A DNA stretch of 64,000 nucleotides from Alphaproteobacteria bacterium. Its GTDB lineage: Bacteria > Pseudomonadota > Alphaproteobacteria > Caulobacterales > Hyphomonadaceae. The DNA is taken from the NCBI GenBank assembly GCA_018830285.1, contig JAHJSB010000063.1:62001-126000 (forward strand). The letters run 5' to 3'. Shown piece by piece: positions 28,668 through 38,334 of this stretch. The position numbers and the translations under genes were made by a program. The notes under the pieces are model-generated. The model did not search any database. It saw nothing but the letters and a program-made list of their open reading frames with translations, and was not told the DNA's origin. The stretch's first letter is position 1. The number at the start of each line of letters is the position of its first letter.

Positions 28668-30137
28668 TTACTTGACGAGGTCATAGTCCCTGAGGTCGAC
28701 AGCGGCGACGGCATCGGCATAGGCGCGGGTATGGTCCGACCAGTTCTGGGTGATACGGCCACCCTCGGTCTTGTACCAGCTGTTGCAGGCTGGATCGGCC
28801 CATACCGTCTTGCCGAGACGAGCCTGCAAGTCCTTGTTGAACTTGTCCTGCACGGCGCGCTTGGGTGCCATCGCCGCCGCGCCTGCCTCGTCCAGCTTGT
28901 CCAGCGCCTTGATCGTGTATTCGACCTGCCGTTCCAGCATGAAGGTGATCGAATTGTGCCCGAGATTGGTGTTTGGCCCATAGAGGACGAAGAAGTTCGG
29001 GAAGTCCGCGACGGTGATGCCGAGATAGGCTTCAGGACCGTCAGCCCAGGTGTCTTCGATCGTTACGCCGCCCTGCCCGACTACATCGACCGACCAGTGC
29101 CAGCCAGTCGTCTCGAACCCGGTGGCGAAGACGAGAATGTCATATTCGTGCAGCACGCCGTCCTTGGTGCGTATGCCCTCGGGGACAATCTCGGCAATTC
29201 CGTCGGTGATCAGGTCGACATTGTCGCGCATCAGGGTTGGATAGAAATCATCCGCAATCAGGATGCGACGACAGCCGACGGGATAGTCCGGCGTCAGCTT
29301 CTTGCGCAGCTCGGCATCCGGCACCTGGGCGTTCAGATGGTCCGTCGCCTGGCGCGTGAAGAAGGCGCGCCCTTCCGGCGTCCACTCGAAGGCCTGCCAG
29401 AAGAAATAGTCGGCATTCTCGTAGAGAATTTTCCGGTTCATCTCCGCGAACTCCGCCGCCTTTTCGGGGACCGTGAACATCAGTGTCATTTCTTCCGGCG
29501 TGATCTCCCGGTCATTGCGCGGGATCATCCAGTTGGCAGAGCGCTGGAACACGCCGACATTGGACGCTTCGAGCGCGACCTGAGGGATTAGCTGAACGGC
29601 GCTCGCGGCCGAGCCCACAACGCCGACGCGCTTGCCCTTGAAATCAACGGAATGGTCCCAGGTGGCCGAATGCATTTTAGGGCCGCTAAACGTGTCGAGG
29701 CCGGGAATATCGGGCCAGAACGGACGGTTGAGCTGGCCAAGCGCGCCGATGACGGCATCCGCTTCGATCACGCGGCCCTTGGTCGTGGTAACCGTCCATT
29801 TCTTGTCCGCATCGCTCCAGACAGCAGAGTCCGCGCCTTCATTCAGGTGAAGGTTTGGGCGCAACTGGAAGCGGTCGGTGACCTCCTCGGCATAGGCCTG
29901 GATCTCTTCCTGCTGGGGATAAAGCCGTGTCCAGACCATGGATTGGGCAAAGGAGAGTTGATACAGCGCGACCTGAACATCGCAGGCGCAGCCGGGATAG
30001 GTATTCGCCGCCCAGGTGCCGCCGACGCGGTCACCCTGTTCCAGCAGGGTAAAATCATATCCGGCTTCCTGCAGCTTGATCGCCGCTGTCAGGCCGCCAA
30101 GGCCTGCACCGATCACCACAACATGTTTGTCTGGCAT
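28668..30137 (-). CDS. Flavin-dependent monooxygenase, Baeyer-Villiger type I
   Basis: FAD- and NADPH-dependent monooxygenase of about 489 aa. FAD Rossmann motif VVVIGAGLGGLTAA is at the N-terminus, with a second Rossmann motif VGVVGSAASAVQ near residue 180. The type I BVMO fingerprint FxGxxxHxxxW is present as FSGPKMHSATWDHS. RVGGTWAANTYPGCACDVQ is the typical FAD-domain continuation. Two adjacent ATGs follow AGGAGG; the second (30137) has the better 5-nt spacing. It would convert a ketone to an ester or lactone; substrate not deducible. Confidence 0.88.
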   Translation of the reverse strand: MPDKHVVVIGAGLGGLTAAIKLQEAGYDFTLLEQGDRVGGTWAANTYPGCACDVQVALYQLSFAQSMVWTRLYPQQEEIQAYAEEVTDRFQLRPNLHLNEGADSAVWSDADKKWTVTTTKGRVIEADAVIGALGQLNRPFWPDIPGLDTFSGPKMHSATWDHSVDFKGKRVGVVGSAASAVQLIPQVALEASNVGVFQRSANWMIPRNDREITPEEMTLMFTVPEKAAEFAEMNRKILYENADYFFWQAFEWTPEGRAFFTRQATDHLNAQVPDAELRKKLTPDYPVGCRRILIADDFYPTLMRDNVDLITDGIAEIVPEGIRTKDGVLHEYDILVFATGFETTGWHWSVDVVGQGGVTIEDTWADGPEAYLGITVADFPNFFVLYGPNTNLGHNSITFMLERQVEYTIKALDKLDEAGAAAMAPKRAVQDKFNKDLQARLGKTVWADPACNSWYKTEGGRITQNWSDHTRAYADAVAAVDLRDYDLVK

Positions 30138-30222
30138 CATGTCCTCCTGATGTTTTCAGGAGAGAGTGGCAGGAACCCTTTTCAGCGCAAGGGGTATCGC
30201 AACGCCAAGGCGTGACACACGC

Positions 30223-30801
30223 CTAGTGACCGAACGCGTAGATGATCCGGACGCCGAGGTTGTCCATGCCCTGGTTGCGTCCGTTGCCGAGGATCTGGCC
30301 GTGGCTGAGATGCTCATACAGGACCTGGCCGCCCCAGCGCTCATTGAAGCTGTAGTTCACGGCGAACGACGTGCGGAACAGGTCGCGCGATCCGAGAAGC
30401 ACGTTTTCCTCGGTAAACGCATCCCCGCGAGGATCACCCTGCGGGAACGGGTTTTCCAGCGTGCCGTCATGGACCGCATAGCCTTCGCCCGCTTCGAGCG
30501 ACCAGTTCTCGGCGAAGTTCCAGTTCCAGACCAGGCCCACCGCCCCAAAGCTCGTATTGCCTGCCGTGTTGGCGCCGCCCATCACATAGGGGCGCGGCGA
30601 CCAGATGATCGATAGGAAGTCCGGCGATTTGAACACCAGCTCGCCATTGATGTCGGGGCCGTCTTCCTTGTCGGCATTGTTGCAATCAATGACGCAGATA
30701 TTGTGCTGCATAACGCCCAAGCGGACCTCGTCGAGAAGGTCGGCGGAGGCCGTGCCGGCGATTGCCAGGACAAATGAAAGACAGAGTGCGGCGCGATACA
30801 T
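30223..30801 (-). CDS. PagL-like acyloxyacyl hydrolase (lipid A 3-O-deacylase family)
   Basis: Outer-membrane beta-barrel protein of 192 aa. ATG at 30801, preceded by GGGGGAATC, gives the signal peptide MYRAALCLSFVLAIAGTASA. The barrel reads as alternating aromatic/hydrophobic strands. The C-terminal YEHLSHGQILGNGRNQGMDNLGVRIIYAFGH carries the PagL H-x-S catalytic pair (HLS) and ends in an aromatic-rich strand as expected for an outer-membrane protein. PagL removes the 3-O acyl chain from lipid A; here that activity is inferred from the motif. A Cys pair (ICVIDCNN) near residue 50 could form a disulfide. Confidence 0.78.
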   Translation of the reverse strand: MYRAALCLSFVLAIAGTASADLLDEVRLGVMQHNICVIDCNNADKEDGPDINGELVFKSPDFLSIIWSPRPYVMGGANTAGNTSFGAVGLVWNWNFAENWSLEAGEGYAVHDGTLENPFPQGDPRGDAFTEENVLLGSRDLFRTSFAVNYSFNERWGGQVLYEHLSHGQILGNGRNQGMDNLGVRIIYAFGH

Positions 30802-30870
30802 GATGATTCCCCCAACAGGCGTGTTCAGCCTGAACAAGGGCCTAAACCCCGCGCCGTCAAGCGCTTCCGT

Positions 30871-31461
30871 TCAGGCCGCCCCGCGAACCCAGCGAAGGGT
30901 GGCTTCCGAGACACGCTTTCCAAACATTTCCGCCGTTTCAAGGTCAAAGCGGTCAGGGGTCTGTTCGGCCGGCAGGTCGGTCAACGACTGCACGCCGAGG
31001 CCAAGCGTGAAGCTCACGCGGTTATGCACGGCATTGATATCCTTGGTGGAGGCATTGTAGCCGGGCATCATGCCGGTGCCGACCCAGACCATCCCATGCT
31101 GGGCCGCGAGGGTCGAAAACTGCTGCAGGGTCGAGGACTTGTCGCCATAGAGCGAGCCGGAATTGGTGAACCCGGCGGCGATCTTGTCTTTCCAGCCATG
31201 CGAGAACCAGGCCTTTGAACTGGCTTCCATGAATTGCTTAAACACGGCGGACGCAGAGCCCATATAGGTCGGCGAGCCGAAAATGATCGCATCGGCTGCG
31301 GCCAGTTCAGCCCAGGGGCCGGTTTAGGGGCTGGTCAGGTCGTCTGCCTTGAAGAGTGTGACCTCTACGCCATCAGCGCTGGCCGCGCCAATGCGAACAT
31401 GTTCAGCCACCTTTGCCGTGTGGCCGTAGTCGGAATGATAGACGATAGCGATCTTTGCCAT
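30871..31461 (-). pseudogene. Flavodoxin-like NAD(P)H:quinone oxidoreductase gene interrupted by one in-frame stop
   Basis: A single frame reads from ATG 31461 (AGGAGCC ribosome site) to the stop at 30871, about 196 codons. The N-terminal part, MAKIAIVYHSDYGHTAKVAE, is a flavodoxin P-loop. At codon 46 the frame meets TAA (31324-31326) directly after LTSP, then resumes without shift as TGPWAELAAADAIIFGSPTYMGSASAVFK. Everything downstream looks conserved, including TNSGSLYGDKSSTLQQF and the WVGTGMMPGYN segment of the WrbA-like/flavodoxin family. So one nonsense substitution (or an assembly error) separates it from an intact gene. Re-initiation at ATG 31263 would lack the FMN phosphate site and is unlikely to be functional. 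Confidence 0.85.
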
Positions 31462-31520
31462 GTGAGGCTCCTTTGTGTCTGGAGCCCTTAACTGGAGGCG
31501 GGCTGCCTCGATGACAGCCC

Positions 31521-31549
31521 GGCCTGATTGTATATCAATTATTCAGGCC
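31521..31549. promoter_or_regulatory. AT-rich-loop inverted repeat between serA and flavodoxin-like pseudogene
   Basis: GGCCTGA (31521-31527) pairs with TCAGGCC (31543-31549) around a 15-nt AT-rich spacer that itself contains ATTG/CAAT arms. It lies just past the serA stop and upstream of the flavodoxin-like start. With no T tract it may be an operator for the latter or a weak 3'-end stem for serA. Confidence 0.3.
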
Positions 31550-31557
31550 TCGACGGC

Positions 31558-33153
31558 CTAGAAAGTCAGCACTTTGGCGTAGCGCACCTGGGGCAGCGCC
31601 TCGAGCTTCGTCACGAGCGACTCCCCGGGCACAGAATCGATACCGATCAAGGCAATCGCTTCGCCGCCCGCTTCGGTGCGCCCGAGGTGGAACGTCGCAA
31701 TATTGACCTTCGCTTCGCCCAGCATCTGGCCGAGAGCGCCGATGAAGCCCGGCTTGTCGAGATTGTTGACGTAAAGCGTGACCGGCGAGAAATCACCTTC
31801 CAGCGCCATGCCCTTGACCTCGACGATGCGTGGCTGGCCAGCGATCAGCGTGCCAGCGAGGGTGCGCCAGCCGCCTTCCGGTGCGTTCTTGGTCGCCTTG
31901 GTCTTCACCTTGACGCGGATCAGGCTGTCATAGACCGGGCTGACTTCAGTCTTTGTCTCGGTCAGCTTGACGCCACTGTCGGCGAGGATCGCCGGGGCCG
32001 ACACCATGTTCACATCGCCGCGCGACGCCCGCAGCAGGCCCGCCAGCAAGGCGGCGGTCAGCGGCTTGCGGTTGAGGTCTGCGACCTCCCCCTCATATTC
32101 GATGACCACTTCCTCATAACCATAGTCGGAAATCTGTCCCGCAAAGGAGCCGAGCTTTTCGGCAAGCCCTGCGAACGGCCTGATGCGCGGGGCTTCCTCA
32201 GCGGTGATCGACGGCATGTTGAGCGCGTTGGTGACGGCGCCCGACAGGAGATAGTCGGACATCTGCTCGGCGACCTGAAGGGCGACGTTTTCCTGGGCTT
32301 CGTTCGTGGCCGCGCCAAGGTGGGGCGTTGCGACGAAATTCTTCTTGCCGAAGAGAACGTTCTCCTTGGCAGGCTCGACCGCGAAAACATCGAACGCAGC
32401 ACCCGCGAGGTGGCCGCTTTCGAGCATCTCGGCGACAGCCTCTTCGTCCACCAGGCCGCCGCGGGCGCAGTTGACCAGGATCAGGCCCTTCTTCGTCTTG
32501 GCGAGATTCTCGCGCGAGAGGACGTTGCGAGTCTGGTCGGTGAGCGGCACATGCAGCGTGATGACGTCGGCGCGCTTCAGCAGGTCTTCAAGCTCAACCT
32601 TCTCGACCCCCAGTTCGATAGCACGTTCCTCTGTCAGGAACGGATCATAGGCCACGACTTTCATCTTCAGGCCGATGGCCCGTTCAGCGACGCGGCTGCC
32701 GATATTGCCGCAACCGATCAGGCCGAGCGTCTTGTAGCTGACCTCGATGCCCATATAGCCGGACTTCGGCCATTTGCCGGCTTGCGTCTCGGCATTGGCG
32801 GCCGGGATCTGGCGGGCGGCGGCAAACATCATGGCGATGGCATGTTCAGCGGTCGTGATGGCGTTGCCGAACGGCGTGTTCATGACCACGACGCCTTTGG
32901 CGGTCGCCGCCTTGATGTCTATATTGTCGACGCCGATACCGGCACGACCAATGACTTTCAGGTTTGTGGCGGCCGCGATCACGTCTGCATTCGGCTTGCA
33001 GGCGGACCGGACGACAAGGCCGTCATAATCAGCGATTTCCTTGATCAGGTCTTCCGTGTTCAGACCGATCTTGGTGACGGTTTCGATGCCACGCGCGTGA
33101 AAGATTTCGACGGCAGCGGGGGAGAGCTTGTCTCCGATGAGGACTTTGGGCAT
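31558..33153 (-). CDS. serA: D-3-phosphoglycerate dehydrogenase (long ASB-ACT form)
   Basis: First step of the phosphorylated serine pathway, oxidising 3-phosphoglycerate to 3-phosphohydroxypyruvate with NAD+. Protein of 531 aa, the long form. The NAD Rossmann segment is TLGLIGCGNIGSRVAERAIGLKM. Catalytic-region blocks are VNCARGGLVDEEA, AAFDVFAVEPA and PHLGAATNEAQENVA. An intervening ASB domain (about residues 315-445) is followed by a C-terminal ACT domain (IGALGQMLGEAKVNIATFHLGR). It follows serC on the same strand after an intergenic region carrying a paired hairpin repeat. Confidence 0.96.
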   Translation of the reverse strand: MPKVLIGDKLSPAAVEIFHARGIETVTKIGLNTEDLIKEIADYDGLVVRSACKPNADVIAAATNLKVIGRAGIGVDNIDIKAATAKGVVVMNTPFGNAITTAEHAIAMMFAAARQIPAANAETQAGKWPKSGYMGIEVSYKTLGLIGCGNIGSRVAERAIGLKMKVVAYDPFLTEERAIELGVEKVELEDLLKRADVITLHVPLTDQTRNVLSRENLAKTKKGLILVNCARGGLVDEEAVAEMLESGHLAGAAFDVFAVEPAKENVLFGKKNFVATPHLGAATNEAQENVALQVAEQMSDYLLSGAVTNALNMPSITAEEAPRIRPFAGLAEKLGSFAGQISDYGYEEVVIEYEGEVADLNRKPLTAALLAGLLRASRGDVNMVSAPAILADSGVKLTETKTEVSPVYDSLIRVKVKTKATKNAPEGGWRTLAGTLIAGQPRIVEVKGMALEGDFSPVTLYVNNLDKPGFIGALGQMLGEAKVNIATFHLGRTEAGGEAIALIGIDSVPGESLVTKLEALPQVRYAKVLTF

Positions 33154-33190
33154 TTCGGGTTCTCTTTATCGTTTCGGGGCACGTGGCCCG

Positions 33191-33278
33191 GCTCTCCCTC
33201 GACGTTGCTCAGGATGAGCCTGCTTATGGGGATTTCCGAGCGCCCTCATCCTGGGCGAGACCAAAGGACGAGGGCGCG
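33191..33278. repeat. Paired-hairpin intergenic repeat, copy B (serC-serA)
   Basis: Two imperfectly complementary 24-nt arms lie at 33195-33218 and 33245-33268. Each half also folds on its own: GGCTC/GAGCC closes the first hairpin, and GCGCCCTC/GAGGGCGC closes the second, with a TCCT/AGGA inner stem, one A-C mismatch and a 12-nt loop. The same architecture recurs at 59547-59650. It lies within the serC-to-serA spacer and could act on the mRNA between them. Confidence 0.7.
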
Positions 33279-33289
33279 GGAGAAAGCGC

Positions 33290-34453
<1,164 letters not shown>

Positions 34454-34530
34454 CTGTTTTACTCCTATCCTCACAGATAGGCTGCATGCCGTTGGGGGCA
34501 TGTGGCCCGCCGCGTCTGTCTCATATTTCG
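34454..34530 (-). ncRNA. Structured serC leader (candidate serC RNA motif)
   Basis: In the 5' leader of serC, two tandem hairpins lie on the minus strand: CATGCC/GGCATG with a 6-nt loop (34485-34502) and CCTATC/GATAGG with a 6-nt loop (34464-34481). The second directly abuts and partly covers the GGAG ribosome site. A conserved 'serC motif' leader with tandem hairpins before serC is known in alphaproteobacteria (Rfam serC family, from memory). Position and architecture fit; consensus sequence could not be checked. It would act in cis on serC translation. Confidence 0.5.
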
Positions 34531-34587
34531 CGTGAGGGTGCAAACGACATTCTTGCATCGCCCCCGTGCCGGTGGTTCACTTGCCGG

Positions 34588-35424
34588 ATGAACATGACTA
34601 TCCAGCCCCTCACCGGCACACTCGGCGCAGAAATCCACGGCGTGGACCTCACGAAAGAATTGTCCAATTCCGAGTTCGACGCGGTCCACCAGGCTTTCCT
34701 CGACCACAAGGTGATTATCCTGCGCGGCCAGAACGGCATGACGCCCGACCAGCACAAGGCCTTCGCCCGGCGCTTCGGCACGCTGAACATCCACCCTTAC
34801 GTCAAGGGCATGGACGGCCACCCGGAACTCCTCGAGATCATCAAGGAGCCGGAGGAGAAAACCAATTTCGGCGGCGGCTGGCATTCTGACATGAGCTTCC
34901 TCGAAGAGCCCGCCCTCGGCTCGATCCTCCACGCGCTCGAAGTCCCGCCCTATGGCGGGGACACGCTTTTCGCCGACCAGCAGGCGGCCTATGACCGCCT
35001 CTCGGTCGGCCTGCAGAAAGCACTGGGCGGCATGACCGCCGTGCATACCGCGAGCAAGGAATACGGCGCTGACGGCTATTCCGCTGCCGTCCGCCAGTCG
35101 ATGGATGCCACCGCCGCACCCGACGCCCCGGAATACGAGCACCCGATCGTGCGCACGCATCCGGAAACCGGCCGGAAGGGTCTTTACATCAACCCGGCCT
35201 TCACGCTGCGCTTTGCCGGCTGGAGCCGGAAAGAGAGCCGGCCCCTGCTGAACTATTTGTTCGACCTGTCAAAGGAAGAGCGCAACACCTGCCGCGTGCG
35301 CTGGCAGGCCGGCGACGTCACCATGTGGGATAATCGCTGTGTCTGGCACTACGCGCTCAACGATTATCACGGCCACCGCCGCCACATGCGCCGCGCCACG
35401 GTCGATGGCGACCGGCCACGCTAG
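34588..35424 (+). CDS. TauD/TfdA-family Fe(II)/2-oxoglutarate dioxygenase
   Basis: Non-haem iron dioxygenase of 278 aa. ATG at 34588 gives MNMTIQPLTGTLGAEIHGVDL, the standard TauD opening. Iron ligands are His99 and Asp101 in GGGWHSDMSF, and distal His254 in WDNRCVWHYALNDYHGHRR, followed by the 2-oxoglutarate-binding Arg cluster. Spacing matches E. coli TauD almost exactly. TauD itself releases sulfite from taurine, but no sulfonate transporter is adjacent, so the substrate remains open. It is divergent from serC and its stop overlaps the convergent YhhN gene by 4 bp. Confidence 0.88.
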   Translation: MNMTIQPLTGTLGAEIHGVDLTKELSNSEFDAVHQAFLDHKVIILRGQNGMTPDQHKAFARRFGTLNIHPYVKGMDGHPELLEIIKEPEEKTNFGGGWHSDMSFLEEPALGSILHALEVPPYGGDTLFADQQAAYDRLSVGLQKALGGMTAVHTASKEYGADGYSAAVRQSMDATAAPDAPEYEHPIVRTHPETGRKGLYINPAFTLRFAGWSRKESRPLLNYLFDLSKEERNTCRVRWQAGDVTMWDNRCVWHYALNDYHGHRRHMRRATVDGDRPR

Positions 35425-36068
35425 GCCAGCGCGGTCAGCATCCCCCAGGCGATCAGGGCCTGACCGCCGAAATAGAGCGTCCAGACGGCAAGGGATGAGA
35501 CCATGCCGGCCGGCTGGTCTGCCGGTTTGCGAAAAAGCTGGAGTGACAGGATCATGTCCGAGGCGATGAACATGATCGCGCCCAGCGTGACCGGCCAGTA
35601 GACTGGATCGAGCCGCAGCGCCGCTGCGCCCATCATCAGGATCACCGCCGTATAAGCAAACACCGGCCAGCGCATTTCGCCCAGCCAGGGCGCCAACCAG
35701 CGCGCGAACAGCACGCCGCCAAATACCAGCGCGACCTGCGCGGACGTATTCAGAATATCGCGCGGCGCTGCCTCCAGCGCCCAGAACAGGGCGACATAGG
35801 CTACATGGGCGAGGAAGAAGGCTGCCATGCCGGGCTTCAGCCAGCGTTCGCCTTCAAGCGCGAGAAAGGCATCCCCGGCGGAACTGAGGGCCAGCGCGGC
35901 CACGAGCAGCACCGGGCCGCCTGCCAGATAGGCCCATAGCGCCAGCAGGGCCGTTGACCCCGTCTTGACCAGCAGGGCGACGGGCCCCTTCCCGCGATAG
36001 CAGAACGCCGCGCCGTAAACCAAGCCGAGCGCCAGCGCGCCGAACAACGAGATTTGCGCCCCCTCCAT
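35421..36068 (-). CDS. YhhN-family lysoplasmalogenase-like membrane protein
   Basis: Multi-pass inner-membrane protein of 215 aa with about seven or eight helices. The family-defining polar residues lie in LLVKTGSTALLALWAYLAG and ALSSAGDAFLAL. IMFIASDMILSLQLF is the second conserved acidic segment. Eukaryotic TMEM86B and some bacterial members hydrolyse lysoplasmalogens; activity here is inferred. The next gene upstream on the same strand (YkvA-like) ends 4 bp before this start, suggesting an operon. Confidence 0.85.
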   Translation of the reverse strand: MEGAQISLFGALALGLVYGAAFCYRGKGPVALLVKTGSTALLALWAYLAGGPVLLVAALALSSAGDAFLALEGERWLKPGMAAFFLAHVAYVALFWALEAAPRDILNTSAQVALVFGGVLFARWLAPWLGEMRWPVFAYTAVILMMGAAALRLDPVYWPVTLGAIMFIASDMILSLQLFRKPADQPAGMVSSLAVWTLYFGGQALIAWGMLTALA

Positions 36069-36072
36069 ATTC

Positions 36073-36474
36073 CTATTCCTGATCCTTGACCGGTTCAGGC
36101 AGGCGCAACAGGCGCCGGGCCATGCGCCGGTGACGCTCTTTCACGTACATGCCGACCACGCCGAGCGCGGTGGCCAGAACGGTGGCATCATCGGTAAATC
36201 CCAGCCCGACTATCATGTCCGGCAGCAAATCAGCGGGCATCACGAAATAGGCAACGGCGGCATATAGCACGGCCTTCGCCTTCATCGGCGTCAACGGATC
36301 GCGCGCCGCATACCAGGCCGCGACCAGGTCATCGGCGAATGGGACCCGGCCGATGACCCGCATCAGCTTGGGCACCAGGCCGCGCGACACCCGCGCATTG
36401 CGCTCGATACTCTTGGGCAGGAACGTGCCGTCCTTGCCGCGAACCGTATTTATAATTTCCGCTGCGTCAGTCAT
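36073..36474 (-). CDS. YkvA/DUF1232-family protein
   Basis: Small protein of 133 aa. The DUF1232 core is VPFADDLVAAWYAARDPLTPMKAKAVLYAAVAYFVMPADLLPDMI, with two hydrophobic helices, then a basic tail (VKERHRRMARRLLRL). Function of the family is unknown. It directly precedes the YhhN-like gene (4-bp gap) and is divergent from the SDR gene. Confidence 0.85.
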   Translation of the reverse strand: MTDAAEIINTVRGKDGTFLPKSIERNARVSRGLVPKLMRVIGRVPFADDLVAAWYAARDPLTPMKAKAVLYAAVAYFVMPADLLPDMIVGLGFTDDATVLATALGVVGMYVKERHRRMARRLLRLPEPVKDQE

Positions 36475-36540
36475 TGCGAACTCCTCAGACCATTATAGAC
36501 ACAGGGCCAGTCTCACGAAAACCAAGGAGGGCAGTGGCCC

Positions 36541-37320
36541 ATGAAAATTGATTCCAGCGTATCCGCCGTCATTACCGGGGGCGCTTCCGGCCTCGGCGCA
36601 GCAACTGCGCGCAAGCTTGCCGGCATGGGCGCGAAAGTCGCCTTGTTCGATCTCAACGCCGAAAAGGGCGAAGCGCTCGCCAAGGAACTCGGCGGCGTCT
36701 TCTGCGAGGTCAATGTGACCGACGACGCGTCGGTCGATGCCGGCTTTGCCAAGTCCCGCGCCGCCATCGGCCAGGAACGCATCCTGATCAACTGCGCCGG
36801 CACCGGCAACGCGATCAAGACGGCCAGCCGTGACAAGAAGACCGGCGAGATCACCCACTTCCCGCTCGACAAGTTCAACATGATTATCCAGATCAACCTT
36901 GTCGGCACGTTCCGCTGCATCGCCAAATCGGCTGCTGGCATGATGACGCTCGACCCGGTCGACGGCGAGCGCGGCGCGATCGTCAACACGGCTTCCGTGG
37001 CCGCTGAAGACGGCCAGATCGGCCAGGCCTCCTATTCCGCCTCCAAGGGCGGCGTCGTCGGCATGACCCTGCCAATCGCACGCGACCTCAGCCGCGAACT
37101 GATCCGGGTCAACACAATCCTGCCCGGTATTTTCGATACGCCGCTGCTGGCCGGCGCCCCCGAGCCGGTCCGCCAGGCCCTCGGCGCCCAGGTGCCGCAC
37201 CCGGCCCGTCTCGGTAATCCGGATGAATACGCCTCGCTGGCCGTGGAAATGTGCCGCAACGGCTATTTCAACGGCGAAGACGTCCGCCTCGACGGCGCGA
37301 TCCGCATGGCGCCGCGCTGA
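36541..37320 (+). CDS. SDR-family oxidoreductase, 3-hydroxyacyl-CoA dehydrogenase type-2-like
   Basis: Short-chain dehydrogenase of 259 aa. The nucleotide motif is VITGGASGLGAATARKL, with acidic FDLNAEKG after beta-2 indicating NAD+ preference. NCAGTGN, the catalytic Ser in VNTASVAAEDGQIGQ and YSASKGG complete the active site. The overall pattern (LPGIFDTPLLAG, HPARLGNPDEYASLAVEMCRNGYFNGE) is that of HSD17B10/type-2 3-hydroxyacyl-CoA dehydrogenases. AAGGAGGGC precedes the ATG. It is monocistronic and ends in a strong hairpin terminator. Confidence 0.9.
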   Translation: MKIDSSVSAVITGGASGLGAATARKLAGMGAKVALFDLNAEKGEALAKELGGVFCEVNVTDDASVDAGFAKSRAAIGQERILINCAGTGNAIKTASRDKKTGEITHFPLDKFNMIIQINLVGTFRCIAKSAAGMMTLDPVDGERGAIVNTASVAAEDGQIGQASYSASKGGVVGMTLPIARDLSRELIRVNTILPGIFDTPLLAGAPEPVRQALGAQVPHPARLGNPDEYASLAVEMCRNGYFNGEDVRLDGAIRMAPR

Positions 37321-37342
37321 GCCCAGCTGCAGCGGCAAAGAT

Positions 37343-37377
37343 AAAGCCCGTCCGGAGCAATCCGGACGGGCTTTTTT
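37343..37377 (+). terminator. Strong intrinsic terminator after SDR gene
   Basis: A perfect 14-bp stem (37343-37356 with 37361-37374) closed by a GCAA tetraloop is followed by a run of T. The flanking A and T tracts make it usable in both directions, serving also the convergent von Willebrand gene. Confidence 0.93.
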
Positions 37378-37420
37378 CTTCCAGGCAAGCGACGGTAAGG
37401 CTGGGCCGCGCCGAAGCCTG

Positions 37421-38179
37421 CTACTGACCCGTGCGGTCTTTCACGCCTTCTTCATCGGCGGCAGCGCGATCTGCGTCATCGAAAACGATTTCAGCCTCTT
37501 CGCCCTTGCCATAGGCACGGGATTTCTTGGCCAGCGCAGACATCGAGTCCTGCATACGGCCCTGGCCGACAGCCATGGTTTTCGAGGCACTCATGCCGAC
37601 AGCATCCGCATCGCCGAAATTGGCGAATTCCGCGCCAAGGAAAACGACTTCCCAGCCATTCGCTTTGGCCCGGTCCAGCGCGGCCTTGGCGCCGTCGCGA
37701 GTGATCTCTTTTGACGAGTTTTCATGGCCGTCGGTCATGATGACGATGACAGCCTTTTCCGGCTTGTCCGCTTCGGCGAGCGAGACCATTCGCCCGATAG
37801 CATCGAACAGCGGCGTCATGCCGCGCGGATTGGCTTCATCATTGGTGACGTCTGTCCAGGCCTCCGCCGCCACGTCCTTGCGCAGCACGTCAAACTGCAG
37901 CGATTCCTGGTAGTCGAATACCGCCATCGTGATGGTCGTCTTGATGTCGGCACCTTCAATCTCGCCTTCATCGGCCTCGCCAACGCTGGCGGCATAGGCG
38001 TTCACCGAGCCGAGGGCTTCGTCCCAGATGCCGCTCATCGAGCCGGTGCGGTCGAGCAGGATGTAGGAGTGTACCGAGCCTGCGGTCGAGGTGGAGTCCG
38101 GGGCCGGCTTGGCGGCGGCGGGGAGGACCATGGCGAGGCTGAGGCCGGTCATGGCGAGTGTCAGGAGTGTGGATTTCAT
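37421..38179 (-). CDS. Secreted von Willebrand factor A-domain protein
   Basis: Protein of 252 aa. ATG at 38179 (GGAAGGGAC upstream) gives a signal peptide, MKSTLLTLAMTGLSLAMVLPAAAK. A vWA domain follows with the MIDAS motif as LLDRTGSMSGIWDEA (DxTxS instead of DxSxS), the NPRGMTPLFDAIGRMV loop and IVIMTDGHENSSKEIT. The C-terminus is charged (GKGEEAEIVFDDADRAAADEE). Expected in the periplasm, binding a partner through a divalent metal. No AAA+ ATPase or other usual vWA partner is adjacent. Confidence 0.83.
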   Translation of the reverse strand: MKSTLLTLAMTGLSLAMVLPAAAKPAPDSTSTAGSVHSYILLDRTGSMSGIWDEALGSVNAYAASVGEADEGEIEGADIKTTITMAVFDYQESLQFDVLRKDVAAEAWTDVTNDEANPRGMTPLFDAIGRMVSLAEADKPEKAVIVIMTDGHENSSKEITRDGAKAALDRAKANGWEVVFLGAEFANFGDADAVGMSASKTMAVGQGRMQDSMSALAKKSRAYGKGEEAEIVFDDADRAAADEEGVKDRTGQ

Positions 38180-38281
38180 TGGGGCGTCCCTTCCCTGTTG
38201 TCTCGGCTCCCCAGCCTTTGATGAAGGCAAAGATTGCTGATGATTGGGGCGCACCTGTGGCCGACCTGTGCCGAAGCCAAG

Positions 38282-38309
38282 AAAAAGCCCGCCTTTTGAA
38301 GGGCGGGCT
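38282..38309 (-). terminator. Intrinsic terminator after desaturase gene
   Basis: On the minus strand, AGCCCGCC and GGCGGGCT (38286-38293 and 38302-38309) form an 8-bp stem with an 8-nt loop followed by a T run. It lies about 25 bp past the desaturase stop. Confidence 0.88.
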
Positions 38310-38334
38310 GGTTCAGCTTGAATTCATAAAACGA

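Noticed and set aside
31068-31263. Separate short flavodoxin gene starting at ATG 31263
   Set aside because: It would lack the FMN phosphate-binding N-terminus. The upstream half is in the same frame with its own ribosome site, so one broken gene is the better reading.
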